A DNA stretch of 63,996 nucleotides from Clostridia bacterium (GTDB lineage Bacteria > Bacillota > Clostridia > Oscillospirales > Acutalibacteraceae): the NCBI GenBank assembly GCA_017516315.1, contig JAFXDE010000029.1, forward strand, positions 1-63,996, read 5' to 3'. This document shows positions 44,287 to 52,847 of the stretch, in pieces. Under the pieces are notes generated by a model. That model was not told the origin of the DNA. It saw nothing but the letters and a program-made list of their open reading frames with translations, and made no database searches. Position numbers and translations under genes: made by a program. Numbering within the stretch: position 1 is the first letter of the stretch; each line of letters opens with the position of its first letter.

Positions 44287-45945
44287 ATGAATACTCCGAA
44301 TAATTTAAGAGAGCTGCTGACGGAAAGCGAGAAAAAATTTACGGACCGTCCTGCATTTATTATTAAGAATAGTGAGGGGAGAGAGGCTGAGATAAGCTAC
44401 GGAAGGCTTAAAAGAGAAGCGGAAGCTCTCGGCACTGCTCTCATATATGAGCTTGGCTTAAAGGGGAAAAAGACGGGGATTATAGGCGAAAATTCCTATG
44501 AGTGGTGTCTTTCCTATCTGGCGGTGACCGGTGGTGTAGGAGTAGCTGTACCTATCGATAAGGAGCTTCCCGTGGAGGAAATCGGAAACATTATCTCCTT
44601 TGCAGGCATAGAAGCGGTAATATGCGACGGAAAATCGGCTGGAAAGCTTTTGTCGGCAAGATATACTGAAGAACGCGAATTAAAGCTTATCTGTACACAA
44701 AGCATAAAAGGCACTCTCTCTTTTTACGAGCTTCTCCGAAAGGGAGAAAAGCATATTTCCGAGGGTAAGAGAGACTATTTTTCCGCAGAAACAGACGGCG
44801 ATAAAATGGCAGTGCTGCTTTTTACCTCCGGGACTACGGGTATGGCTAAGGGTGTAATGCTTTCTCATAAAAATCTGATTTCCGACCTTGTAAGCGTTTC
44901 GGAAAGGATAAAAATTACTGAAGCCGACCGAACTCTCTCAGTGCTTCCTCTTCATCACACCTACGAGGCAATATCCTTTCTTATGATTATTTATTCGGGA
45001 GGCTCCATAGCCTTTGCCGAATCCCTGCGCACTCTGAAGGAGGATTTTGCCTTCTACAGACCCACTGCCTTTGTGACCGTTCCTCTTCTTCTCGAAAAGC
45101 TTCACAGAAGGATTATGCTTTCTATCGAAGAAAAGGGAAAGAGGAAAAAGGTACAGTTTTTTTCCGTCGTTTCTTCGGCTGTAAGTGAGGATAAAAGGAA
45201 GAAAATCTTTTCTGATGTACACGCATTTTTCGGAGGACGGCTTAATAAAATAGTGGTAGGTGCAGCGGCACTTCAGAAGGAGGTAGCCGAGGACTTTATT
45301 ATGTTCGGAATACCCGTTATAATCGGCTACGGTCTTACGGAATGCTCTCCCATTGTAATATGCAACAGCTCCGAAAATCTTGCCACAGATTCGATAGGAA
45401 GGTCTTTACAGGGAGTGGAGGTCAGAATCGAAAATCCCGATGAAAAGGGGATAGGCGAAATCTGCGTAAAGGGGCCGATGGTAATGCTCGGTTATTATAA
45501 AAACAAGGTGGCTACCGATGAAGTTTTGAAGGACGGATTTTTGCATACGGGGGATCTTGGCTACAGGGATAAAGTCGGAAACTATCACATCACGGGCAGA
45601 AAGAAAAATGTTATAGTAACAAAAAACGGAAAGAACATTTATCCCGAAGAAATAGAATATTACCTTCTGAGAAATCCGGTAATAGCAGATGTTATGGTTT
45701 ACGCGGAGGATGACAGCATAATTAGCGCTCAGATAATACCTGATACAGCGGAAATAGAGCGCAAGCTGAAAAAAACAGCCCCTACTGAACAGGAAATTCA
45801 TAAAGCTGTTATTGAAGCCGTAAGAAGCACAAACCGAAAGCTGCCTTCATACAAGAGCATTAAAAAGGTAACCTTAAGAAATAAAGACTTTATACGCACC
45901 TCTACGAAAAAGATAAAGAGAGACGAAAAGGAAAATAAACAGTAA
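44287..45945 (+). CDS. AMP-dependent long-chain acyl-CoA synthetase-like enzyme
   Basis: ANL-superfamily enzyme of 552 residues. The P-loop is LLFTSGTTGMAKGVMLSHKN, followed by GYGLTECSPIVICNS, GDLGYRDKVGNYHITGRKKN (hinge) and the C-terminal domain with NGKNIYPEEIEYYLLRNP and the catalytic Lys near the end (RTSTKKIKR). This is the FadD/long-chain pattern: activates fatty acids to acyl-AMP and then acyl-CoA or another acceptor. No acyl-carrier neighbour. ATG at 44287 after GGAAAGCGGTGG. The next transcription unit is tRNA-Leu. Confidence 0.9.
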   Translation: MNTPNNLRELLTESEKKFTDRPAFIIKNSEGREAEISYGRLKREAEALGTALIYELGLKGKKTGIIGENSYEWCLSYLAVTGGVGVAVPIDKELPVEEIGNIISFAGIEAVICDGKSAGKLLSARYTEERELKLICTQSIKGTLSFYELLRKGEKHISEGKRDYFSAETDGDKMAVLLFTSGTTGMAKGVMLSHKNLISDLVSVSERIKITEADRTLSVLPLHHTYEAISFLMIIYSGGSIAFAESLRTLKEDFAFYRPTAFVTVPLLLEKLHRRIMLSIEEKGKRKKVQFFSVVSSAVSEDKRKKIFSDVHAFFGGRLNKIVVGAAALQKEVAEDFIMFGIPVIIGYGLTECSPIVICNSSENLATDSIGRSLQGVEVRIENPDEKGIGEICVKGPMVMLGYYKNKVATDEVLKDGFLHTGDLGYRDKVGNYHITGRKKNVIVTKNGKNIYPEEIEYYLLRNPVIADVMVYAEDDSIISAQIIPDTAEIERKLKKTAPTEQEIHKAVIEAVRSTNRKLPSYKSIKKVTLRNKDFIRTSTKKIKRDEKENKQ

Positions 45946-45987
45946 AAAGCTTACGACCGGGCAAGATAAAAAATTACAGAAAAACCC

Positions 45988-46016
45988 TTGACAAAAGCCG
46001 TTCATAACAGTATAAT
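45988..46016 (+). promoter_or_regulatory. tRNA-Leu promoter
   Basis: TTGACA, 17 nt, TATAAT: a perfect consensus, ending 18 nt before the tRNA. Confidence 0.93.
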
Positions 46017-46034
46017 TGTAAAGTCGTGAGACAC

Positions 46035-46121
46035 GCCGGTGTGGCGGAATAGGCAGACGCAAGGGACTTAAAATCCCTCGGTGGCAACACCGTACCGGTT
46101 CAAGTCCGGTCACCGGCACCA
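46035..46121 (+). tRNA. tRNA-Leu(UAA)
   Basis: Acceptor arm GCCGGTG (46035-46041) pairs with CACCGGC (46111-46117), followed by A and an encoded CCA. Anticodon stem AGGGA / TCCCT around loop CTTAAAA gives anticodon TAA (46069-46071). A long variable arm (CGGTGGCAACACCG) marks a class II tRNA, and the T-loop GGTTCAAGTCC is standard. Strong promoter upstream and terminators downstream. The region to its right is AT-rich with a mobile element, but I found no duplicated tRNA 3' end to prove integration here. Confidence 0.97.
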
Positions 46122-46130
46122 AACCAGAAA

Positions 46131-46176
46131 AATCCGAACCAAATTTTCCAAATAGGAAAAGGGTTCGGATTTTTTG
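46131..46176 (+). terminator. tRNA-Leu terminator
   Basis: AATCCGAACC pairs with GGTTCGGATT; inner TTTTCC / GGAAAA; then six T. Confidence 0.9.
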
Positions 46177-46197
46177 TTTGGTTTTAATTACATACAT

Positions 46198-46229
46198 AAA
46201 AAGAGCTCCGCAAATACGGAGCTCTTTTT
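46198..46229. terminator. Second, bidirectional terminator
   Basis: A 13-bp perfect stem AAAAAGAGCTCCG / CGGAGCTCTTTTT with loop CAAATA. It also closes the minus-strand gene at 46256. Confidence 0.92.
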
Positions 46230-46255
46230 GGTTGTACGATAATATAATCAATGCA

Positions 46256-47005
46256 TTACATTCTGTTTATAGAATATCTTGATAAAAATGAAATGCTGTC
46301 TTTATATTTGTTATATTCTTGTTTTAGAACTTCACGAATTTCAGTTACATCTTCGCTGCAAAGTTTAACATAGTCATATACAGTATCTATATCACGATCG
46401 TAAATTCCGGATTCTTTCAAGATTCTCTTTATTGGCTCAGTTTTATAATACAAAAAATTTATATTGTTTAGAATATTATCAACGATATAAGATATGTATC
46501 TATGATCAACATTTCCTTGTTTCATAAAAAACAGAATTATATTAAGACATTTAGAAAAATCATACTCTATATAAGAGTTTTTTGTTTTCATAACATCAGA
46601 TATAACTTGATCTAGTGTTCTGTTGAATGTGCCGATATTCTTCAAGGTCTCGTCAACAATTTTTTTAATGCTTAAACGATTTTTGTTAATTATAAGATTT
46701 ATAATATTAGCTCTATAATTGAGATATCTATCATAGTCAATATTTTTATCATTAAATATGAGAAGCAATTGATAAACAAGATTTGCTCTAGATGTACGTT
46801 TTGGATTATTGATCAAAGCATCTATACTCTGTAGCAGTTTCTCTCTTCTACAAGCATAACTCAGATATAATTTCTTCACTTTATAAAAGGATGAGTAACC
46901 TATAACGCTAAGATACTCTTCTTGAGAACAGTTTAAAACTTTTAAAAAATTCAAATACTCTTCATCAGTGAACAGGTCCGTTAAAAACGGACATAGAAAA
47001 AACAC
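46256..47005 (-). CDS. AT-rich hypothetical protein abutting the IS element, N-terminus doubtful
   Basis: Protein of up to 249 residues; I recognise no family. It is Asn/Ile/Lys/Tyr-rich and appears helical (SRANLVYQLLLIFNDKNIDY, DYVKLCSEDVTEIREVLKQE). Base composition is far more AT-rich than the flanking native genes. The first ~12 codons lie inside the left end of the IS-like element, and there is no ribosome binding site before the ATG, so the true N-terminus may have been lost to the insertion. The sequence on the other side of the element does not continue the frame. Cargo of a foreign island next to tRNA-Leu is the simplest reading. Confidence 0.5.
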   Translation of the reverse strand: MFFLCPFLTDLFTDEEYLNFLKVLNCSQEEYLSVIGYSSFYKVKKLYLSYACRREKLLQSIDALINNPKRTSRANLVYQLLLIFNDKNIDYDRYLNYRANIINLIINKNRLSIKKIVDETLKNIGTFNRTLDQVISDVMKTKNSYIEYDFSKCLNIILFFMKQGNVDHRYISYIVDNILNNINFLYYKTEPIKRILKESGIYDRDIDTVYDYVKLCSEDVTEIREVLKQEYNKYKDSISFLSRYSINRM

Positions 47006-47051
47006 ACCTCCTATGGTAGAATTAAAGAAACTACCATAGGAGGATTTTTTT

Positions 47052-47402
47052 ATGCCAAGAAGTTACATACATATCAAACAATATGAGAAAGAAATATTAG
47101 AATTGAAACGACAAGGAATAACTTTGCGAGAAATCGGGAAAAGATATGGATTCACATATGAACAAGTCCATGACTTTATCAGTAGATATAATCGTAACCA
47201 AAGAAAAATTATGGCAGGAATACCGTTGAAACCAAAAGGAAGACCAAGAAAGAACAGAAACGAATTGCCACCATCAATTCAACAGTTAAGCAAATTTACA
47301 CAATTGCAGTATGAACTCGCAAGTAAAGAAAGACAAATAAAACGATTAGAAATGGAAAATGAATTGATACGGGATTTTCTCTCGCTCACAGAAAGGAAGT
47401 GA
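47052..47402 (+). CDS. IS3-type transposase OrfA
   Basis: Protein of 116 residues with an N-terminal helix-turn-helix (LKRQGITLREIGKRYGFTYE) for binding the IS ends and a C-terminal leucine-zipper-like helix (LASKERQIKRLEMENELIRD). It overlaps OrfB by 4 nt; in IS3 elements an OrfAB fusion is normally made by -1 frameshifting in such an overlap. ATG at 47052 in the left end of the element. Confidence 0.85.
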   Translation: MPRSYIHIKQYEKEILELKRQGITLREIGKRYGFTYEQVHDFISRYNRNQRKIMAGIPLKPKGRPRKNRNELPPSIQQLSKFTQLQYELASKERQIKRLEMENELIRDFLSLTERK

Positions 47403-48253
47403 GGATAAGTGTAAAATTTATGGTTATCTATCGTCACAAAGACAAGTATTCGATAAGTGAAATGTGCCGATTTTTTAATGTATCAAGAAGTGGTTACTAT
47501 GATTATGTTAAAAGAATGGATATTTCTGCGAAAGACTTACCGTTAGCTAAAAAGATAAAAGAATGTCAGGATAAGTGTGGTAGAACATACGGTTATCGTA
47601 GAGTACATATATGGCTTGAAAAGAATGGAATACATCGTAATCCTAAGACAATATTGAGGGTTATGCAGAAATACAATCTGTTATCAGTAATCAGAAGAAA
47701 GAAATATCGTAATTATGGAGATCACATTCATCGTTATCCAAATCTGCTAAACAGAGATTTTAAGGCTGACAGACCGAATCAAAAGTGGGTTACAGATATA
47801 TCATATATTAAGACACAACAAGGAACGCTTTATCTATCAGTAATCAGAGATTTGTATGATAATAGCATTGTTGCTTACAAAACCGGGACAGAACAAAACA
47901 TTAACCTTGTTTTGAGTACAATCAAATTAGCGAAAAGAAAATAGAAGGTCACCGCAGAGCTGCAACTCCACAGTGACCAAGGTTTTCAATATACATCACC
48001 AGCATATTTTAACCTGACAAAATCATACGGCATAACGCCCTCAATGTCAAGACGTGGGAACCCATATGATAATGCAATGGCAGAAAACTTTTTCTCAATT
48101 CTTAAAACAGAATGTATCTACAGAGCAAAGTTAAAAACTTATGAGGATGCTCGCATCCTCATAAGTGAATACATACACTTTTATAACAACGAAAGAATTC
48201 AATTAAAAACAAAACTGACTCCGCTTGAAAAACGAAGTCAGTATGTCGCTTAA
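47399..48253 (+). pseudogene. IS3-type transposase OrfB with in-frame amber stop
   Basis: DDE (rve) integrase domain. First Asp in WVTDISYIKTQQGTLYLSVI, second Asp in LHSDQGFQYTSPAYF, Glu in GNPYDNAMAENFFSILKTE, then the standard YNNERIQLKTKLTPLEKRSQ ending. The frame is interrupted by TAG at 47942-47944 between the first and second catalytic Asp (KRK-stop-KVTAELQ) and continues in the same frame to 48253. Restoring one codon gives a normal ~284-residue OrfB. The copy is therefore not autonomous unless the stop is suppressed. Confidence 0.85.
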
Positions 48254-48345
48254 ATATTAATATTTTCTACCCTAGGGGGTGTTTTTGTGTTGTCTGTACA
48301 AATTGGGGCAGTTCAACTCTCAGAAATGAGAATATATAAAGTGAA

Positions 48346-48377
48346 GGGCTGTAAAAGAACTCGTTTTTTTACAGCCC
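48346..48377. repeat. Hairpin right of the IS element
   Basis: GGGCTGTAAAA pairs with TTTTACAGCCC; there is no T-tract after the stem. It may stabilise or terminate transcripts leaving the IS element. Confidence 0.5.
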
Positions 48378-48493
48378 CTGCTTATGTACGGTTTATCAGA
48401 AGCTACAAGAGCCGATCTTCAATTTATATTCCCGATTCCTTGAAATATAAAAGTATCTGTGATATAAAAGCCAAATAAAGGAGGAATTTAATT

Positions 48494-49854
48494 ATGTTTA
48501 CATTCAGCAAAATTATTTCAGCTGTTCTCGCCTTCGTTATGATGATGCTTCCCACAGCCAAGGCACCTGAACAGCAGTGTAAGCCTGAATTCTCGGGAAG
48601 CTTCATTCAGTCCTGGATGACCTGCTCATGGGATGATGAAAGATGGGCAGAGGAAGCGGAAAATATGAAGGAAGCAGGTGTAGAGTATCTTGTTCTCCAG
48701 TCTCTGGCAGATATGGGCTATAAGGCAGACGGAGGTCATTGGAATGTTTACTATGACACAGATGTGGAGGCACTCAAGGATGAACCTACGGCGGTGACTG
48801 TCTGGAGCCTGCACTGAAGGCATGTCAGGAGGCAGGAATAAAGGTATTTGTAGGACTTTCGATGTTTGATGATTTCTGGAATGAGTCAGGCATGGGTTCA
48901 CTCTATCAGGATGTTTGCCGTGTCGCCGGAGATATGGTAGAGGACATATACGGCAAATACGGCGAAAAATATAAGGACAGTCTGTACGGCTGGTACTTTA
49001 CTCCCGAAATCAGTAACGGCTTACTCTGTCAGCTCTCCATCAGCGGAATCATAAAGGGTATAAACCATCTCATTGACAGAATCAATGAGGTTGATGCGGC
49101 TAAGCCTCTTCTTATGAGTCCCTTCTATTCCGAATATATTGCCACGGGACCCATTGTAACTCTTAGTAACTATGTCAGATTTTTTGATAAGGTTAATTTC
49201 AGAGACGGCGACATTTTCGCTCCTCAGGATGCAATAGGCGCCAAATGGACAAGAGAGAAAAACCTCGAAATGACCTGGAGACTTTATAAAGCGGCAGTGG
49301 ATACCTGTGATGCTGATATTAAGCTCTGGGCTAACTGCGAGAACTTTGACGGTGCAGTTGCAGAGGGTGTTCTGGAGGGCTTCCTTTCACCGAAGGCTAC
49401 AGAGCATACATCTAATGTCACTGCGACTCTTGATAACTTTGTCCGTCAGATGGACATCGCCTCGAAATATGCAGAAAACATTATTACCTTCTCATATAAT
49501 CATTACTACAGTCCCTCGAATGTGAACCCCGCATTTATCAATACATACTATGATTATGTGGCAAAGGGCTATCAGCTTGAAACTCTGGCACCTCAGGCTC
49601 CCGAAAATATGAAGAAGCAGCAGACAGAAAACGGTGTAGAGCTTTCCTGGGATGAGGTGGAGGATAATATTGGAATCGCATATTACCGTCTAGAAAAGGA
49701 CGGAAAATTCCTCGCCAGAATCGATAAATACTACGGCTGGGAAGAGAATTCGTACACTGATGAAAACGCAAGTGCAGACAGCATATATACTATAGAGGCT
49801 GTCGATGCCGCAGGAAACACCACAGGCAAAATAACAATAGGCTGGAACAGCTAA
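48494..49854 (+). pseudogene. Secreted DUF4434-like glycosidase with FN3-like C-terminus, frameshifted
   Basis: Signal peptide at residues 1-22 (ISAVLAFVMMMLPTAKA). A DUF4434-like TIM-barrel region starts SGSFIQSWMTCSWDDERWAE and continues after a frame change with ALKACQEAGIKVFVGLSMFD and LYGWYFTPEISNG. A C-terminal FN3-like domain follows (~355-453, APENMKKQQTENGVELSWDE). The first frame stops at 48817; the downstream frame is -1 from near 48785 (YGGDCLEPALK). One base seems lost around CCTACGG. AAAGGAGG lies upstream of ATG 48494. A repaired product would have ~453 residues. Confidence 0.8.
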
Positions 49855-49880
49855 AAAAAAACAGTCCGATATAAAACATA

Positions 49881-49917
49881 AACCGAGCAGAGAACAAAAA
49901 CTCTGCTCGGTTTTTAT
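49881..49917. terminator. Terminator between the DUF4434-like gene and the second two-component system
   Basis: AACCGAGCAGAG / CTCTGCTCGGTT, 8-nt loop, then TTTATT. The flanking genes converge. Confidence 0.9.
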
Positions 49918-49919
49918 TA

Positions 49920-50975
49920 TTATTCGGTGGGAAAGGAGACTTCAAAGACTGTTCCGTTTTCATCGGTGCTTTTTATTTTTATGTCACCGTTATGTAGCTC
50001 ACATATTCTTTTCGATATGGCGAGACCTATGCCGTAGCCGCTGCTTTTATGAGAGAGGTCACCCTGAAAGAATTTATCAAAGGCGTGCCGTGCTTCCTCC
50101 TCGCTCATTCCCTTGCCGCTGTCAGCAACTGTGACGGTTAAAAGATTGCGATGCTTAGTAATTCTGATTGAAATTTCTGAGCAGGGAGGTGAAAACTTGA
50201 CGGCATTATCTATGAGATTTATCCACAGCTGCTGTAAAAGCTCACTGTTGGCGCTGATGAAATGCTCATCACATTCGAAATTAACAGTTATGTTTTTCTC
50301 TGTCCACTTATGGGCAAGAAGAATGATAACCTGCCGTATCTGCTCTGTTATGTTGTATTCGTGCTTATCCGTAAGCAATGTCTGATTGTTGAGCTTTGTA
50401 AGATTGAGTACATTGGATGAAAGCTGAGACAGTCTTTCGCTTTCGCTGATAATGATGTCGAGGTATTCTTTTCTTTCCTGCTCGGTAAGCTCTGAGTCCT
50501 TGAGCATTTTTGCAAAGCCTGAAATAGAAATAATCGGAGTTTTGAATTCGTGGGAGAAATTATTGATAAAATCATTTCTCATCGCTTCCACATTCTGCAG
50601 CTCCTTAGACATAACATTCACTCGCTCAGCGACTCTGCGCACGGAGCGGATGCCGTTTTCCTTTACATTGACATTCAGCTCTCCCTCGGTGATTTTACCG
50701 AGAGCGAGATAAGAATTACGCAGAGGCAAAAGCACATAATTTCTGAAAACCACGGAGAGAAGCACACCGATAACGAGGCTTATCAGCATCAGGAGATAGG
50801 TTCCCGAGTGTCTTGGCAGCATCTCTATGTCGAGGAAGGGGGTACGGTTAATTGCCGTATAGATGAGAAAGAGTGCCGTGGAGGACACGGAGATAAGCGA
50901 AAAGACAATGACGGACATAATCAAAGCCAGCTTCACTCTTTCCTTAATCCTTTTGTATGATTTTTTCTTTTTCAT
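49920..50975 (-). CDS. Sensor histidine kinase (second two-component system)
   Basis: Protein of 351 residues with two transmembrane helices near 18-37 and 58-78, a short outer loop and a HAMP-like linker (LPLRNSYLALGKITEGELNV). The HisKA His is in FINNFSHEFKTPIISISGFA; the ATPase domain has DNAVKFSPPCSEI and GYGIGLAISKRICELHNGDI. The small sensor loop suggests sensing within or near the membrane. Its start overlaps the response-regulator stop as ATGA. Confidence 0.92.
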   Translation of the reverse strand: MKKKKSYKRIKERVKLALIMSVIVFSLISVSSTALFLIYTAINRTPFLDIEMLPRHSGTYLLMLISLVIGVLLSVVFRNYVLLPLRNSYLALGKITEGELNVNVKENGIRSVRRVAERVNVMSKELQNVEAMRNDFINNFSHEFKTPIISISGFAKMLKDSELTEQERKEYLDIIISESERLSQLSSNVLNLTKLNNQTLLTDKHEYNITEQIRQVIILLAHKWTEKNITVNFECDEHFISANSELLQQLWINLIDNAVKFSPPCSEISIRITKHRNLLTVTVADSGKGMSEEEARHAFDKFFQGDLSHKSSGYGIGLAISKRICELHNGDIKIKSTDENGTVFEVSFPTE

Positions 50976-51646
50976 TGGTTGATCACCGCTTTATAGCCGA
51001 TACCCTTGATGGCAATTATGGTAAATTCGGGAAAATCGCCGAAACGTTTTCTCAGACGGTTGATGTGTACATTCACCGTGGTATCTACGGAGGTGGAGTT
51101 CATACCCCATATTTCATCCATCAGCTGGAGACGGGTAAAGATTTTATCAGGGTAGGAGAGCAGCTTGAAAAGCAGATAAAATTCCTTTTTAGGCAAGGTC
51201 TGACTTACACCCTTTCTTGACACGGTGAGAGCATTATAGTCGAGGGTAACATCGCCTATCCTAAGCCTTTGCTCATTGGCTATGCTTGCTCTGCGAAGAA
51301 GTGCCTTAATCCTGTAAATGAGCTCCGTTTCGTCTACGGGCTTGGTGAGATAGTCGTCTGCACCTACTATGAAGCCCTTATATTTGTCCTCGGGAAGCTG
51401 TTTGGCGGTAATCATAAGAATAGGAATATTCAGACCGTTTGACCTGATTATTTCTGTCAGCTCGTAGCCGTTCATTTCGGGCATCATAACATCCAGCAGT
51501 ACAAGGTCAATATAAACCTCATCGAGCTTTTTCAGTGCATCGACACCGTTGCTTGAAAGCTCGACCTCATATCCCGCATTGGTCAGAATAACCTGCATAA
51601 GCCTGGCGGAGTTTTTGTCGTCTTCTACGACCAGAATCTTAAACAT
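50972..51646 (-). CDS. OmpR/PhoB family response regulator (second two-component system)
   Basis: Protein of 224 residues. Receiver: FKILVVEDDKNSARLMQVIL, phosphoacceptor Asp in DLVLLDVMMPEMNGYEL, Lys in DDYLTKPVDETELIYRIKAL. Winged helix: LPKKEFYLLFKLLSYPDKIF and a HINRLRKRFGDFPEFTIIAIKGIGY ending (in part RKRFGDFPEFTIIAIKGIGY). The start at 51646 has AAGGAGAC 8 nt upstream; an ATG 17 codons earlier lacks a site. Divergent from the Lgt-like gene; direct repeats lie in the gap. Confidence 0.94.
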   Translation of the reverse strand: MFKILVVEDDKNSARLMQVILTNAGYEVELSSNGVDALKKLDEVYIDLVLLDVMMPEMNGYELTEIIRSNGLNIPILMITAKQLPEDKYKGFIVGADDYLTKPVDETELIYRIKALLRRASIANEQRLRIGDVTLDYNALTVSRKGVSQTLPKKEFYLLFKLLSYPDKIFTRLQLMDEIWGMNSTSVDTTVNVHINRLRKRFGDFPEFTIIAIKGIGYKAVINQ

Positions 51647-51712
51647 ATAAATTGTCTCCTTTCTGTAGGAAAGACAGAGTAATTTCTCAATCAGCATTTT
51701 ACCTGTTCAGAA

Positions 51713-51729
51713 TTAACTGAAAATTAACT
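51713..51729 (+). promoter_or_regulatory. Direct repeats TTAACT-N5-TTAACT upstream of the response regulator
   Basis: Two TTAACT hexamers 11 bp apart, with a third at 51772-51777. An 11-bp period is typical of OmpR/PhoB-type sites, and the spacing resembles the Bacillus PhoP box (TTAACA-N5-TTAACA). This may be an autoregulatory site. Confidence 0.45.
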
Positions 51730-51877
51730 GCAGAGTAATTTTACAGATTGTTCATAATAGCGTGGCAAAAGTTAACTTTAAGTTGTTAGTGCTGTGATTA
51801 AATTTCAGTGTGTGTAATTGTGCCCTTAAGGGGGAAGTATGCCCTGAGGAGGGGAGAAAACAGCACGGAAAAATTTC

Positions 51878-51895
51878 AAATAGGGTAACCTATTT
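51878..51895. promoter_or_regulatory. Inverted repeat just upstream of the Lgt-like gene
   Basis: AAATAGG, GTAA, CCTATTT. It ends 16 nt before the start codon. Confidence 0.4.
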
Positions 51896-51911
51896 ATTAA
51901 GGAGAAAATAA

Positions 51912-52742
51912 ATGTTTGAAGGAAGTAAATACGCATACTACGGTATGTATTTAGTGGGTTTTGCGATAATGATGCTCGTTAATCTTAAAACCTATAAAAG
52001 ATATGAGCTGACGAAAAAGACAGCGGTAATTTTTACCCTTATAACTTATGTTGCCGGTGTGTACGGTGCATCAATGATGGGTAATATGTACAGTTCCGCA
52101 ATATTAAAATATGGCGGAACAAATTCAAGCGTTGCTATTTTTGGTGCTGTCGTTTTCACACCGATTATTATGACGGCGGTTTCCTTGCTTGCAAACAAGC
52201 CCTGGCGAAAGGTTATGGATTTACTCGCACCGGGAATATTCATCATTCTCACCTGTGCGAAATTCGGTTGCTTCATGGCAGGTTGTTGTGTAGGTAGAGA
52301 ATGCAGTTTCGGTATATATAATCCTGAATACGAAGCGACTCTTTTTCCCTCTCAGCTTTTTGAAAGCATAACTATGTGCTTTGTGATAGCTTTCTGCTTC
52401 TGGTTCGGCTTCAGAAGCGGCAAGTGTAAATCAGGCGCTCTTTATCCCGTGACAGCGGCGGTTTACTCCGTAACGAGATTCTGCTGGGAGTTTATGAGGT
52501 ATTATCCGAACGATGATATCAGACATATTATGTTCGGCTTAACCTTCTGGCAGTTCTGGTGTCTGGTAACTATAGTAATTTCCGCCGTATGGCTCTTACT
52601 GCTCAGATCTCATAAGCTTATTATAATAGAAAAGAAATATAATGATTTCTATCTCGACGTTAAAACGAAGATTTTAAACAGAACGAAGAAAGACATCGTT
52701 CATCATAACAGCAACAAAAAGAAATATCAGAAGAAAAAATAA
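51912..52742 (+). CDS. Prolipoprotein diacylglyceryl transferase (Lgt)-like membrane protein
   Basis: Integral membrane protein of 276 residues with about seven hydrophobic helices. It has partial Lgt signature: CAKFGCFMAGCCVGRECSFG (like the RIGNFxNxExxGR region), LFPSQLFES (like HPTQLYE) and RFCWEFMRYYP. The early His-Gly-Gly region of true Lgt is not clear, and a highly basic C-terminal tail is present (NRTKKDIVHHNSNKKKYQKK). ATG follows AAGGAGAAAA. It may be an Lgt paralogue with a changed role. The next gene is the giant secreted protein 158 nt downstream. Confidence 0.75.
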   Translation: MFEGSKYAYYGMYLVGFAIMMLVNLKTYKRYELTKKTAVIFTLITYVAGVYGASMMGNMYSSAILKYGGTNSSVAIFGAVVFTPIIMTAVSLLANKPWRKVMDLLAPGIFIILTCAKFGCFMAGCCVGRECSFGIYNPEYEATLFPSQLFESITMCFVIAFCFWFGFRSGKCKSGALYPVTAAVYSVTRFCWEFMRYYPNDDIRHIMFGLTFWQFWCLVTIVISAVWLLLLRSHKLIIIEKKYNDFYLDVKTKILNRTKKDIVHHNSNKKKYQKKK

Positions 52743-52818
52743 CTGAGTTATTTATAGTTTTTATTTAAACTTTAAATATAAAAATCTGATTTACGGGAGG
52801 TGTGTTAGTTCAGACCGA

Positions 52819-52839
52819 TTACTCATTCTAAATGAGTAA
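52819..52839. promoter_or_regulatory. Operator-like inverted repeat 1 before the giant gene
   Basis: TTACTCATT, CTA, AATGAGTAA: a perfect 21-bp dyad. It shares the core TACTCATT-N3-AATGAGTA with a second dyad 28 bp downstream. Confidence 0.75.
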
Positions 52840-52847
52840 CAGACGAA

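Larger units (their letters stand above)
46969..48315 (+). mobile_element. IS3-family-like insertion sequence, decayed
   Basis: About 1.35 kb with two overlapping transposase frames. The ends form imperfect inverted repeats: the left end begins TGAACAG and the complement of the right end begins TGAACTG. Both ends then share a block ending in the GGTAGAA pattern (ACCTCCTATGGTAGAA left, CCCCTAGGGTAGAA right). The outer ends are TG...CA as in IS3. I cannot see a matching 3-4-bp target duplication, so exact ends are uncertain by some bases. The transposase has an in-frame stop, so this copy is probably inactive. Confidence 0.75.

Noticed and set aside
47942-47944. Amber codon read as an amino acid in the IS transposase
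   Set aside because: TAG is used as a normal stop elsewhere in the window (for example at 41903), and no suppressor tRNA is visible; a nonsense mutation is simpler.
46035-48480. Integrated element with attL/attR at tRNA-Leu
   Set aside because: No second copy of the tRNA 3' end was seen downstream and there is no integrase gene, so integration is not shown.
52152-52154. LPxTG sorting or lipobox on the giant protein or FN3 proteins
   Set aside because: I looked at the C-termini and signal peptides and saw no LPxTG-hydrophobic-basic tail and no lipobox Cys.
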